Source: Phenylobacterium sp. (lineage in GTDB: Bacteria > Pseudomonadota > Alphaproteobacteria > Caulobacterales > Caulobacteraceae). From it: a stretch of DNA of 64,000 bases. Numbering within the stretch: the first letter of the stretch is position 1; every line of letters begins with the position of its first letter. A program made the position numbers and the translations under genes. A model generated the notes under the pieces. The model worked only from the letters and a program-made list of their open reading frames with translations. It searched no databases and was not told where the DNA came from. The stretch is from contig NZ_JAUSCJ010000031.1 of the NCBI RefSeq assembly GCF_030651185.1, forward strand, positions 62,001 through 126,000. The letters run 5' to 3'. Shown piece by piece: positions 16,684 through 23,805 of the stretch.

Positions 16684-17471
16684 CGCTGGGTGAACAGGGT
16701 GGTGAGCAGGTAGTCGGAGGCGAAGATCAGGATGGCGGCCGAGACCACAGCGTTGGTGGTGGCCCGCCCGACGCCGCGCGCGCCGCCGGTGGCGCGGTAG
16801 CCGTGATAACAGCCCATCAGGGCGACGATGAGCCCGAACACCATGGCCTTCAGCAGGCCGGTCCCGACGTCCCCGGCCTGCACGAAGTCGACGGTGGCGC
16901 GGATATAGACGGTGGGATTGAAGTCCAGGAACCCGACAGCGACCGCCCATCCGCCGGCGATCCCGATGATGTCGGCCACCACGGTGAGGATCGGCAGGGC
17001 GATCACCGCGGCCACCAGCCTTGGCGCCACCAGGTAGCCGAAGGGGTCGGTGGACAGGGTCTTCATCGCGTCGATCTGCTCGGTGGCGCGCATGGCGCCG
17101 ATCTCCGCGGCGATGGTGGCCGAGACCCGGCCGGCCAGCATCAGGGCGGCCAGCACCGGGCCAAGTTCGCGGGTGATCCCCAGGGCGACGATCTGCGGCA
17201 TGATCTGCTCGGCGTTGAACCGTCCGCCGCCGGTATAGATGTTCAGCGCCAGGGCCGCGCCGGTGAACACCGCCGTCAGGCCGACCACCGGCAGGGAGAA
17301 GAAGCCGATCGCCGCCAGCTGACGCAGGATCTGGCCGGGAAACCACGGCCCCAGCACGATGGCCTGCAGGCTGCGCAGGGTGAACAGGCTCACCGCCCCC
17401 ACCGTCTGCAGCGACAGCAGCGCCAGGCGTCCGACGGCCCGGACGGGGGTCAAGGCCGCGGCCGGCGCCAT
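16680..17471 (-). CDS. mlaE: MlaE, permease of the phospholipid ABC transporter
   Basis: A 263-residue inner-membrane permease with about five to six membrane segments. The conserved MlaE core [30 protein letters not shown] is at about residues 98-127, with EQIDAMKTLSTDP following. It is the membrane part of the MlaFED complex. mlaD starts just beside it and the mlaF ATG overlaps its stop. No mlaB (STAS protein) is present, as is common in alphaproteobacteria. Confidence 0.93.
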   Translation of the reverse strand: MAPAAALTPVRAVGRLALLSLQTVGAVSLFTLRSLQAIVLGPWFPGQILRQLAAIGFFSLPVVGLTAVFTGAALALNIYTGGGRFNAEQIMPQIVALGITRELGPVLAALMLAGRVSATIAAEIGAMRATEQIDAMKTLSTDPFGYLVAPRLVAAVIALPILTVVADIIGIAGGWAVAVGFLDFNPTVYIRATVDFVQAGDVGTGLLKAMVFGLIVALMGCYHGYRATGGARGVGRATTNAVVSAAILIFASDYLLTTLFTQR

Positions 17472-17472
17472 G

Positions 17473-17946
17473 TCACTCGGGCTCCGGCGCCGGGGCGGGG
17501 GGCCGCACCACCTGACCGATCAGGCCAAACAGGTCCACCGCCCCCTGGGTGTTCTCGATCTCCCCGCCCGGCTTGAGGTCCTCGGCCGCGCCGCCGGCCC
17601 CGATGGCGACATGCACGCCCCCCAGCAGGCTGTCGCTGGTGATCTTGGCGGTGGAATCGGCCGGCAGCCGCACCTCCGGGTCAATGGCCAGGCCGACCTT
17701 GGCCAGGTAGGTGTCGGGCTCCAGGGTGACCCTCGAGACCGTGCCGATCTTGACCCCGGCCACGCTGACCGCGGCGCCCGGCGTCAGGGACCCGACCTCA
17801 CCGAACTTGGCGGTGACCTCGTATCCCCGCTGGCTCAGGCCGCCGCCGCCGGTCCACAGGCCATAGACCAGGAAGGCGGCGGCCAGGCCCAGCACCAGGA
17901 CGCCCATGATGGTCTCTGCCCATTGTCCCCGCACGGTGGCCTTCAA
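17473..17946 (-). CDS. mlaD: MlaD, MCE-domain substrate-binding subunit
   Basis: A 157-residue protein with one N-terminal membrane segment (about residues 14-30, MGVLVLGLAAAFLVYGLW) and a single MCE domain (YEVTAKFGEVGSLTPGAAVSVAGVKIGTV). MlaD forms the periplasmic hexameric ring that passes phospholipid. The TTG at 17946 overlaps the mlaC stop (TTGA), implying coupling. A GTG at 17934, preceded by GAAGG, is an equally possible start four codons later. The C-terminus is proline-rich (RPPAPAPEPE). Confidence 0.9.
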   Translation of the reverse strand: MKATVRGQWAETIMGVLVLGLAAAFLVYGLWTGGGGLSQRGYEVTAKFGEVGSLTPGAAVSVAGVKIGTVSRVTLEPDTYLAKVGLAIDPEVRLPADSTAKITSDSLLGGVHVAIGAGGAAEDLKPGGEIENTQGAVDLFGLIGQVVRPPAPAPEPE

Positions 17947-18581
17947 GTCCTGGAGTTGCGCTGAAGCTGGGCGATGAGCACGCCGATGTCGCCGCCGGCG
18001 TTGTCGATGGTGGAGACGAAGTCCTGCTGCTGGGTGATGGCCAGCCAGACCCCGCGGATCTGGACGTCCACCACCTTCCAGGCCGCGCCGGCCCCCAGCA
18101 CCCGCCAGGACACCGGGATCGGGTCGCGCCCGCCCCCCAGGACCAGGCTGGCCACCACCACATCCCCCGGCGTCCGGGCCACCGAGCCCGTGACCTTCAG
18201 GGTCTCGCCCCGGAATTCGGAGATCCGGGTCTGATAGACGGTCTCGGCATAGGTCCGGAACACCGTGTTGAACCGCGCCCGCTGCGTGGGCTCGATGCTG
18301 CGCGCGTACTTGCCCAGCACGAAATTGGTGATCTTCGGCACGTCGGCGATCTGGTCGATCAGCCGCCGGAAGGCCTGCTGCTTCTGCCCCAGGCTCAGGC
18401 TGCGGTCGGCCAGCACCGACAGCACCTTCTGGGCCTGGACCGCGACGAAGGCCTCGGCTTCCGGACTGCGGGCGCTGCGCCGGGCGGCCGGCTGGGCCCT
18501 GGCGGCGGCGGCCAGCCCGGCGAGCGCCAGGACGCCCCCCAGGCGGGTGAGGAGGTGGCGGCGGGCTGGAGCGGGCGGCAT
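17943..18581 (-). CDS. mlaC: MlaC, periplasmic phospholipid carrier
   Basis: A 212-residue secreted protein. The signal region RRHLLTRLGGVLALAGLAAAARA begins with Arg-Arg and could be Tat- or Sec-dependent. The mature part has the MlaC/Ttg2D pattern: long helices, then the VSWRVL and WKVVDVQIRGVWLAITQQQDF strands. It shuttles phospholipid between MlaA and MlaFED. The ATG at 18581 has AGGAAAG at good spacing. An ATG at 18614 lacks a ribosome site. Confidence 0.9.
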   Translation of the reverse strand: MPPAPARRHLLTRLGGVLALAGLAAAARAQPAARRSARSPEAEAFVAVQAQKVLSVLADRSLSLGQKQQAFRRLIDQIADVPKITNFVLGKYARSIEPTQRARFNTVFRTYAETVYQTRISEFRGETLKVTGSVARTPGDVVVASLVLGGGRDPIPVSWRVLGAGAAWKVVDVQIRGVWLAITQQQDFVSTIDNAGGDIGVLIAQLQRNSRT

Positions 18582-18616
18582 CGTGGCTTTCCTCGCGGGG
18601 CGGACGGGCGCCATGG

Positions 18617-19564
18617 CTAGTAGATGGGCTCTGAGAGGGCCGCCAGGGCCACCGTCTCGGCGGGCGCCGGGAGCTCCGGCGGATCCTCGAAGTCAGGCAG
18701 GACCTCCGGCGCGCCGGTGGCCTCGCGCACCACCGATTCCCGGTTCTGAAGATAGGCCGACTGGATCGTCGCATAGGGGTCGGTGGCCTCCTGGGCGATC
18801 GCCTCCAGGGTGGCGTCGGCGCTCGCCCGGTAGTCCAGGGCGGTGACCCCCAGCCGGCCGGCCCCGAAGTCGCTGCCCAGTCCGCCCGTCGCCAGGGATA
18901 TGGGATCGGTCAGGGCGTCCACCACCTGCCCCACCCCGTCGCGCAGGTTCAGCGGCCCGACCAGCGGCAGATAGAGATAGGGTCCGGTGTCCACGCCGTA
19001 GCGGCCCAGGGTCTGACCAAAGTCGGCGCGGCTGCGCTCCAGCCCCGCCCGGCTGGCGACGTCGAACACCCCCAGGACGCCGACCGTGGAATTGATGACG
19101 AAGCGGGCGCCGGCCCGCACCGCCTGCTTGGGGCGGCCCTGCAGGCTCGAATTGAGCACCGTCGAGGGTTCCCGCAGGTTGTCGACCACCCGCCCCAGGC
19201 CCCTGCGGATCGGCGAGGGTGTGATCTTCATATAGGCCCGCGCGATCGGCCGCACGAGCGCCCGGTCCAGGAACCCGTTGAAGGCGTAGGAACCGCGGTT
19301 GAACCCCCGCCAGGGGTCCTTCTGCGCCGCCGTCGGCGGGGTCGGCATGGTCGGCGGGATCGCCGCCGCCGCCGCCAGGGGCGCGGGCGCGGCCTGGAGC
19401 GCCGGGCTGGCCTCCGGGGCGGGGCTCGGCTCCACCGCGTCGGTCCAGGCCGCTCCGCCCAGGGCCACCGAAAGCGTCAGGCCGAGCGCCACGATCAGCG
19501 GCGTCCCCGCCCGTGGACGGTCCGCGCCGGGTCTTGTCTCGACGATGTCGCGTCTGGTGATCAT
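18617..19564 (-). CDS. mlaA: MlaA/VacJ family outer-membrane lipid-transport protein
   Basis: A 315-residue protein. The VacJ domain begins at about residue 84 (DPWRGFNRGSYAFNGFLDRALVRPIA) and includes VVDNLREPSTVLNSSLQG and GVDTGPYLYLPLVGPLNLRDGVG. MlaA removes misplaced phospholipids from the outer leaflet and passes them to MlaC. It heads the operon mlaA-C-D-E-F. The N-terminus has a hydrophobic segment (about 23-40) and a Pro/Ala-rich linker but no cysteine, so the usual lipobox is missing. The C-terminus is longer than usual. Confidence 0.92.
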   Translation of the reverse strand: MITRRDIVETRPGADRPRAGTPLIVALGLTLSVALGGAAWTDAVEPSPAPEASPALQAAPAPLAAAAAIPPTMPTPPTAAQKDPWRGFNRGSYAFNGFLDRALVRPIARAYMKITPSPIRRGLGRVVDNLREPSTVLNSSLQGRPKQAVRAGARFVINSTVGVLGVFDVASRAGLERSRADFGQTLGRYGVDTGPYLYLPLVGPLNLRDGVGQVVDALTDPISLATGGLGSDFGAGRLGVTALDYRASADATLEAIAQEATDPYATIQSAYLQNRESVVREATGAPEVLPDFEDPPELPAPAETVALAALSEPIY

Positions 19565-19698
19565 GGAGGTGGTCCCCCCAGACCACGGCGAAGCTTAGGT
19601 CGCCCGCCCCGCGCCTGGAAACCTCCTTCGCGTGAAGGAAGAAGTCACTCAACCCAGGACCTGATCTCCGCAATCCTGAGGGTGTCCCGGCGCCTCCC

Positions 19699-20475
19699 TC
19701 AATCCTTTCCCCGCGGGATCCGCACCAGCTTGTTGGGCACGCCGGGGGTGTAGCTGACGAGGGTGATATTCATCATCTCCTCTTCCTCCGGCGGCGGCTC
19801 GGGCGGGGTCGGCTCGACCGCCCGCTCATAGGCCTCGGCCAGCTCGGCCTTCAGCCCATAGCGCTTGGGCGCCAGGCGCGAGGCCTGCCAGCGGGCCGCG
19901 TCGATCCGCACCTTGGCCAGGAAGGCGCCCTCCTTGTCGGCGGCCTCGGCGATCTCCCACACCTGGTCGAACCGCCGGTGGGCCTGCAGAACCCGCGCCC
20001 GCGCATAGGCGTCCAGGAAGTCCTGATGGCGCCGCAGCCAGCCATAGACCGTGGTCTCGCCCGGCATCCCCTCCAGGGCGCAGGCCTGGCGCAGGCTCAT
20101 CCCCAGGGCCAGGCGGTCGCAGATCAGCCCGGCCACGTGGGGACAGTAACCGCCCCCCCGCCCGGCCAGGTGGCGCCCGTCGAACTGGGCCTGGGTCAGC
20201 CGCGCCGCGAACCCCGCCCGGTCGCGCCGCCAGATCCGCACCGTGTCGCGGGTGGGCATGCCCGGGTCCCGGCAGATCGCCGACAGGCTCTCCCCGGCCG
20301 CCACCCGCTGACAGATCACCGTCGCCAGCACCTCGGTGTACCGCCGCCACGGCCGCGCTGTCCGCGCCGCCGCCGGAGCCTGCGCCGCGTCCGCCGCGTC
20401 CGGCTCATCACCCGGCATGTTCCAGCTGGAATGATGCCGCCTCAGGATCGGCGGTGCCTTCTCCTCATCACCCAT
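19699..20475 (-). CDS. Phage terminase small-subunit-like DNA-binding protein
   Basis: A 258-residue protein from the ATG at 20475, which follows GGGGAA. An earlier ATG at 20580 adds an unlike N-terminus. Two successive helix-turn-helix-like units are seen: YTEVLATVICQRVAAGESLSAICRDPGMP and CPHVAGLICDRLALGMSLRQACALEGMPGETTVYGWLRRH. This duplicated pattern is that of terminase small-subunit-like proteins of phages and gene-transfer agents, which recognise DNA ends. No large subunit or other phage gene is nearby, so it may be a domesticated single gene. An IS1595-family element sits 120 bp upstream and separates it from a LexA-type box. Confidence 0.75.
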   Translation of the reverse strand: MGDEEKAPPILRRHHSSWNMPGDEPDAADAAQAPAAARTARPWRRYTEVLATVICQRVAAGESLSAICRDPGMPTRDTVRIWRRDRAGFAARLTQAQFDGRHLAGRGGGYCPHVAGLICDRLALGMSLRQACALEGMPGETTVYGWLRRHQDFLDAYARARVLQAHRRFDQVWEIAEAADKEGAFLAKVRIDAARWQASRLAPKRYGLKAELAEAYERAVEPTPPEPPPEEEEMMNITLVSYTPGVPNKLVRIPRGKD

Positions 20476-20587
20476 GCCAAATTCCCCGCGCGCTCCCGCG
20501 CCCGAGCCTCTGATTATGAAGGAAAACACCGGCCCCCGCGCCTCAGGGCGCAGACGTGACCAATGCCGGGAATATGCCAAAACCGCG

Positions 20588-20595
20588 CGAGGTTG
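20588..20595. repeat. Target-site duplication, left copy
   Basis: CGAGGTTG directly before the left inverted repeat; the identical 8 bp follow the right end at 22936-22943. Eight-bp duplications are characteristic of IS1595-family transposition. Confidence 0.95.
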
Positions 20596-20619
20596 GGCAA
20601 TTATATACGTGACAAAGCA
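20596..20619 (+). repeat. Left terminal inverted repeat
   Basis: 24 bp, perfectly inverted relative to 22912-22935; similarity stops abruptly after this. Confidence 0.95.
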
Positions 20620-20660
20620 GGCTTGAATCTGTAGGGTTTTGCTACTGAAGGACGCCCGCC

Positions 20661-21602
20661 ATGAACCTCACCGATCCGATCTTCCAAGACGCCGACAAGG
20701 CCCGCGCCCATCTTGAGGCGACCCGTTGGCCGCAAGGTCCGATCTGCCCGAAGTGCGGGGTCGTGAACGAAGCCACCTACGTCGGCGGCAAGGCCGCTCG
20801 CGCGGGCTGCTACCAGTGCAACGCCTGCCGCTCGCAGTTCACCGTCACTGTCGGGACCGTGTTCGAGCGCTCCAAGGTCGAGCTGAACAAGTGGCTGCTC
20901 GCCACCTACCTGCTCTCGTCCTCCAAGAAGGGGATGAGCGCCCTGCAACTGAGCCGCACCATCGGCGTCACCTACAAGACGGCCTGGTTCATGTTCCATC
21001 GCATCCGCGAAGCGATGCGCGTTGATGCGCCCGCGCCGCTGGGTGGGTCGGGCAAGGTCGTGGAGGTCGATGAGACCTACGTCGGCGGCAAGGAGGCCAA
21101 CAAGCACAAGTCCAAGCGCGCCGCGAAGGGCGACGTTTTCGGCGCCAAGCAAGCCGTCGTCACCCTCGTTGAGCGCAATGGTGAGGCCCGTTCCTTCCAC
21201 GTCGCCAACGTAACCGCCAAGACCCTGCGCCCGGTGATCGTGAAGAACGCCAGCCGCAAGTCGCACCTGATGACCGATGGCGCTCGCATGTACCCCGCCG
21301 TGGGTCGCGAGTTCGACCGTCACAGCGCCGTGGATCACTCCGCTGGCGAGTACGTTCGCGAGGGCTTCCACCATTCCAACACGGTCGAGAACTACTTCTC
21401 GATCCTCAAGCGCGGCGTGATCGGCACCTATCACCACATCAGCGAAGCGCACCTCTCGCGCTACCTCGCGGAGTTCGATTTCCGCTACTCCAACCGCTCA
21501 GGTCTGGGCGTGGAAGACACCGAGCGCACCAACCGCGCCTTGGTCGGCATCGGCGGCAAGCGCCTCACCTATCGGCGGCCTAGTGAAGGCGCGAACGCGT
21601 AA
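20661..21602 (+). CDS. IS1595-family (ISXO2-like) transposase
   Basis: A 313-residue protein. The N-terminal zinc ribbon uses C29-x2-C32 and C53-x2-C56. The catalytic region has VEVDETYVGGK (first Asp, about residue 136), LMTDGARMYP (second Asp) and HHSNTVENYFSILKRG (the third acidic or amide position, then Lys), as in ISXO2-like DDE transposases. The C-terminal FDFRYSNR is typical. It is intact, so transposition is plausible. The gene lies 42 bp inside the left inverted repeat and is followed by a terminator. Confidence 0.95.
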   Translation: MNLTDPIFQDADKARAHLEATRWPQGPICPKCGVVNEATYVGGKAARAGCYQCNACRSQFTVTVGTVFERSKVELNKWLLATYLLSSSKKGMSALQLSRTIGVTYKTAWFMFHRIREAMRVDAPAPLGGSGKVVEVDETYVGGKEANKHKSKRAAKGDVFGAKQAVVTLVERNGEARSFHVANVTAKTLRPVIVKNASRKSHLMTDGARMYPAVGREFDRHSAVDHSAGEYVREGFHHSNTVENYFSILKRGVIGTYHHISEAHLSRYLAEFDFRYSNRSGLGVEDTERTNRALVGIGGKRLTYRRPSEGANA

Positions 21603-21679
21603 GCAGAAGGCGCGGAAGCTCCAAGCGAAGCGTCGCCTTAAGACTCGGAACGGATCGTGAATCACCCTAAACGGGTAGT

Positions 21680-21713
21680 GCCCGGCGACGCGCCAACGTC
21701 GTCCGGGCTTTTC
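21680..21713 (+). terminator. Intrinsic terminator after the transposase gene
   Basis: GCCCGGCGACG pairs with CGTCGTCCGGGC (one bulged base) around a 6-nt loop and is followed by TTTTCC. It isolates the transposase transcript from the passenger genes. The rest of the gap 21603-21812 holds nothing else I can name. Confidence 0.8.
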
Positions 21714-21812
21714 CGAAACCGCCGGGACGGGCGGGCCAGAGCAAAGAAGTAGTCCCCCGAATCAGGGGCTGCGGTCAACCCGTTCCGGCGCCCGACATAA
21801 GGGTTCCGTTAT

Positions 21813-22085
21813 ATGGCGTTGTACCTAATCTCCTACGACCTGCACAAACGACGGGTCTACACCAAACTCTACGAGCTACTCGCGACCTGGAGGGCTCAGC
21901 GCCTCCTGGACTCCCTCTGGCTCGCACAGCTGACTGGCCCATCGGGCACGATCCGACAGATGATCATCGGCACTCTCGACGCAGACGACGCCGTTGCCGT
22001 GATAGAACTCAAGCCCGGCAGCCAGTGGTCCACCGCCCACGGTCAAGACGGTGGGGTCGCGTGGCTCAAGCGACATATCCCGTAG
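21813..22085 (+). CDS. Cas2-like / SinR-family protein (IS passenger)
   Basis: A 90-residue protein that starts MALYLISYDL, a beta strand ending in Tyr-Asp, as in the Cas2/SinR ferredoxin-like fold, whose acidic residue sits at this place. Helix 1 (YTKLYELLATWRAQR) leads to a second strand (LLDSLWLAQL), then IRQMIIGTLDADDAVAVIEL, the order of Cas2-like stand-alone proteins. Cas2 itself works with Cas1 in CRISPR adaptation, and some relatives are metal-dependent nucleases. No cas1 and no CRISPR array are near. It sits inside an IS1595-family element and may be a toxin, a nuclease or an accessory to transposition. Family fairly sure, role unknown. Confidence 0.75.
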   Translation: MALYLISYDLHKRRVYTKLYELLATWRAQRLLDSLWLAQLTGPSGTIRQMIIGTLDADDAVAVIELKPGSQWSTAHGQDGGVAWLKRHIP

Positions 22086-22232
22086 GTCGGTCATTTTGAC
22101 TTCGGCGCGGGCTTCGGCTCGCGCCCCTTCTTCAAAGGCTCATGCGGCGTCGGTGGCGTGCTCACCAGATTGCGGAGCGTCCGCTCAAAGGCTGCGTCGT
22201 CGGGCTTGTCGTCTTCAAGGGACTTATCGGTC

Positions 22233-22853
22233 ATGTCAGCAAACATAACCTCAATCGTGACCGCCTTCGAGGTGCCACTAACCGAGAAGCAGTTGATTGC
22301 GCTCGGCAGGATCTCGGCGATATGGGCTCAGGTCGATTTCTTCGCCGACCAACTCCTGATGCGGGTTCACGATCTCGCCCCCCACCAAATGGACCTCTTG
22401 CTGGGCGACAAAATGGTCGGGTCTAAACTCGCACTTCTCGAACAGTCGCTGGACTTCATCTCCGACGATACGCGCCATTCTACCGTCCGCGACTTCATCG
22501 CGAGCGCCAACGCAGCGAAGGTCCAGCGGAATCACGCGGCCCACGGCGTCTGGGGGCGGCGCGTGTCTGAAAAAGGAGAATTCATCGCCGCCCGACACGC
22601 CCGAACTCCGGGGGTGCCGCTAAGGGCGGAACGCTTGAAGCGTCTTGAGCGCGATGTGGCCGAAGCGTCGCTCGCCGGGCAGCGCGCGTTCAACGCGTGG
22701 ACAGGCGCAAACGTCTCTACGAACGCCAGCTTCCTATGGGGGACTACGCCCGAGCCCCCAAAGCGGCTCGGACGAGCTGGGCTACCACTTCCCTCGGGTC
22801 GTCCGCCTCAACGTCGAAGCGCAGCAACCAAGGCACGCCCGCGTCAATCATAG
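22233..22853 (+). CDS. HEPN-motif protein (IS passenger)
   Basis: A 206-residue protein from the ATG at 22233, preceded by AAGGGA. The first 110 residues are helical and end with RNHAAHGVW; R99-N100-x3-H104 fits the Rx4-6H (RNxxxH) signature of HEPN ribonuclease domains. HEPN proteins are common in toxin-antitoxin, abortive infection and CRISPR effector systems. The C-terminal third is basic and low in order (PPKRLGRAGLPLPSGRPPQRRSAATKARPRQS) and overlaps an opposite-strand ORF, so the true end may be disturbed. It lies 147 bp after the Cas2-like gene in the same IS element. Function is inferred from one motif. Confidence 0.6.
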   Translation: MSANITSIVTAFEVPLTEKQLIALGRISAIWAQVDFFADQLLMRVHDLAPHQMDLLLGDKMVGSKLALLEQSLDFISDDTRHSTVRDFIASANAAKVQRNHAAHGVWGRRVSEKGEFIAARHARTPGVPLRAERLKRLERDVAEASLAGQRAFNAWTGANVSTNASFLWGTTPEPPKRLGRAGLPLPSGRPPQRRSAATKARPRQS

Positions 22854-22911
22854 CGGGGGTTAGCTCAATCGAAGCGCCGGCCTGTCGGTTCGAATCATCG
22901 TCGGTGGGCAT
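22744..22911 (-). CDS. Small acidic hypothetical protein at the right end of the IS element
   Basis: A 55-residue protein from an ATG at 22911 (MPTDDDSNRQAGASIELTPAMIDAGVPWLLRFDVEADDPREVVAQLVRAALGA). The phrase ELTPAMIDAGV resembles small conserved proteins of alphaproteobacterial phages and mobile elements. The frame continues through the right inverted repeat, which could supply a promoter. It overlaps the 3' end of the HEPN gene by 110 bp on the other strand. It is a real gene candidate; an antitoxin role is conceivable but unsupported. Confidence 0.5.
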   Translation of the reverse strand: MPTDDDSNRQAGASIELTPAMIDAGVPWLLRFDVEADDPREVVAQLVRAALGARA

Positions 22912-22935
22912 TGCTTTGTCACGTATATAATTGCC
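22912..22935 (-). repeat. Right terminal inverted repeat
   Basis: 24 bp, the exact reverse complement of 20596-20619. Confidence 0.95.
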
Positions 22936-22943
22936 CGAGGTTG
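22936..22943. repeat. Target-site duplication, right copy
   Basis: CGAGGTTG, identical to 20588-20595. Confidence 0.95.
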
Positions 22944-22947
22944 TCAA

Positions 22948-22962
22948 GAACAAAGAGGGAAC
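22948..22962. promoter_or_regulatory. LexA (SOS) box candidate
   Basis: GAACAAAGAGGGAAC is GAAC-N7-GAAC, the reverse complement of GTTC-N7-GTTC, the LexA box known in Caulobacter and other alphaproteobacteria. It lies 5 bp outside the IS target duplication. Before insertion it would have been just upstream of the terminase-like gene that now ends at 19699. One or two chance matches per window are expected, so position is the main support. Confidence 0.5.
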
Positions 22963-22993
22963 ATTATCGCGACCCTCCTACAACCCCCTCCCC

Positions 22994-23152
22994 CGTCATC
23001 CTAGGCCTTGTGCCCGTCATCCTAGGCCTTGTGCCTAGGACCCCTCTCTCGGCGCGCACTGACAGGCCGGTCGAGGCGCCAACCGCCCCGCCTCACCCGG
23101 CGGCGCTCGCGCATCGGAAACAGGGGTCCTAGGCACAAGGCCTAGGATGACG
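22994..23152. repeat. Long palindromic intergenic repeat, copy A
   Basis: The outer arm CGTCATCCTAGGCCTTGTGC (present twice, at about 22994 and 23015) continues into CTAGGACCCC, and its reverse complement stands at about 23122-23152. The inner 80 bp match, in reverse complement, the inside of the repeat at 27749-27886. The gap 22963-23231 holds only this element. Confidence 0.8.
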
Positions 23153-23231
23153 AGGGAGCGGCATCTTGCCACCCCGCCCACAACGTCTAGGTTGAACCGC
23201 GCTCCAGTTCAGCGTGCGGGGGAAGATCAGC

Positions 23232-23553
23232 TTGGACGTCGAGGCCTTCATTCGGCGCTGGTCGAACCTTGAGGGCGGCGCGGAGCGCGCCAACCACGGC
23301 ATGTTCCTCACCGAGCTCTGCGCGGTGCTGGGTGTCGATCAGCCGAACCCAGCCGGCAGCGACCGCGCCGCCAACGGCTACGTCTTCGAACGCGCTGTGA
23401 AGCCGCGCCTGAGCGAGGCCTCCACCGCCCCCAAGCGCATCGACCTCTACAAGAGGAACGCCTTCATCCTGGAGGCCAAGCAGTCGCGCCTGCCCGGCAA
23501 GAAAAACGCCATCGCCGGCCAGGCCAGCCTGTTCGCGGAAGCCGAGGGAGAAT
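23232..23553 (+). pseudogene. MmeI-like type IIG restriction/methyltransferase gene, N-terminal remnant
   Basis: From a TTG at 23232 (or a GTG at 23214) the frame encodes DVEAFIRRWSNLEGGAERANH, then KRIDLYKRNAFILEAKQSR, the start of the large MmeI-like class I DNA methyltransferase family. The second motif (D-x9-ExK) is the PD-(D/E)xK nuclease of such fused enzymes. After about 107 residues the similarity ends at AEAEG; 9 codons of unrelated sequence follow to a stop at 23586. The C-terminal part of the same gene family is found at 27366-27725, so the middle (most of a roughly 900-1100-residue protein) is gone and replaced by an RM cassette. Confidence 0.75.
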
Positions 23554-23616
23554 TTAGATGCCAATGCAATAATATCATCGGAAACTGAAAGCTAGCACAT
23601 CAATTGAAAGCACTGT

Positions 23617-23641
23617 CACCGGAATACTGGCACCGGAATAC
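23617..23641. promoter_or_regulatory. Direct repeat in the promoter region of the RM cassette
   Basis: CACCGGAATAC occurs at 23617-23627 and again at 23631-23641, a 14-bp period, about 165 bp before the first methyltransferase. It may be an operator. The rest of 23587-23805 is a lower-GC stretch without a gene. Confidence 0.4.
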
Positions 23642-23805
23642 CCATTCGAGGGAATGGCGCTCCTGGCCCCGTACTCAGTCCCTTTTCGACTCCACCCGAC
23701 AACCCATAGCGGCACTTTGCATCTAGCCCCTTGCAAAATCCGGACGGTCCAGTGAATCGTGCTAAGCAAGAATGTTCCCCCTACGTTCCGCGAGTTTGAC
23801 CCGCC

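Larger units (their letters stand above)
20596..22935 (+). mobile_element. IS1595-family element with passenger genes (2340 bp)
   Basis: The ends are perfect 24-bp inverted repeats (20596-20619 and 22912-22935, outer bases GGCAATTATATACGTG) flanked by identical 8-bp duplications. It encodes an IS1595-type transposase, a Cas2-like protein, a HEPN-motif protein and, on the other strand, a small ORF whose frame starts inside the right repeat region. Carriage of passenger genes is known in parts of the IS1595 family. Intact ends and direct repeats imply a recent, possibly active insertion. Confidence 0.95.

Noticed and set aside
19699..20475. The terminase-like gene as evidence of a prophage or gene transfer agent
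   Set aside because: No large terminase, portal, capsid, tail, lysis or integrase genes are found on either side; the neighbours are the mla operon and an insertion sequence.
21813..22085. The Cas2-like gene as part of a CRISPR-Cas system
   Set aside because: No cas1, no effector genes and no repeat-spacer array are visible within the window. The gene lies inside an insertion sequence.
22051..22248. Short open frames overlapping the end of the Cas2-like gene
   Set aside because: They have no ribosome site and overlap better-supported genes; composition is shadow-like.
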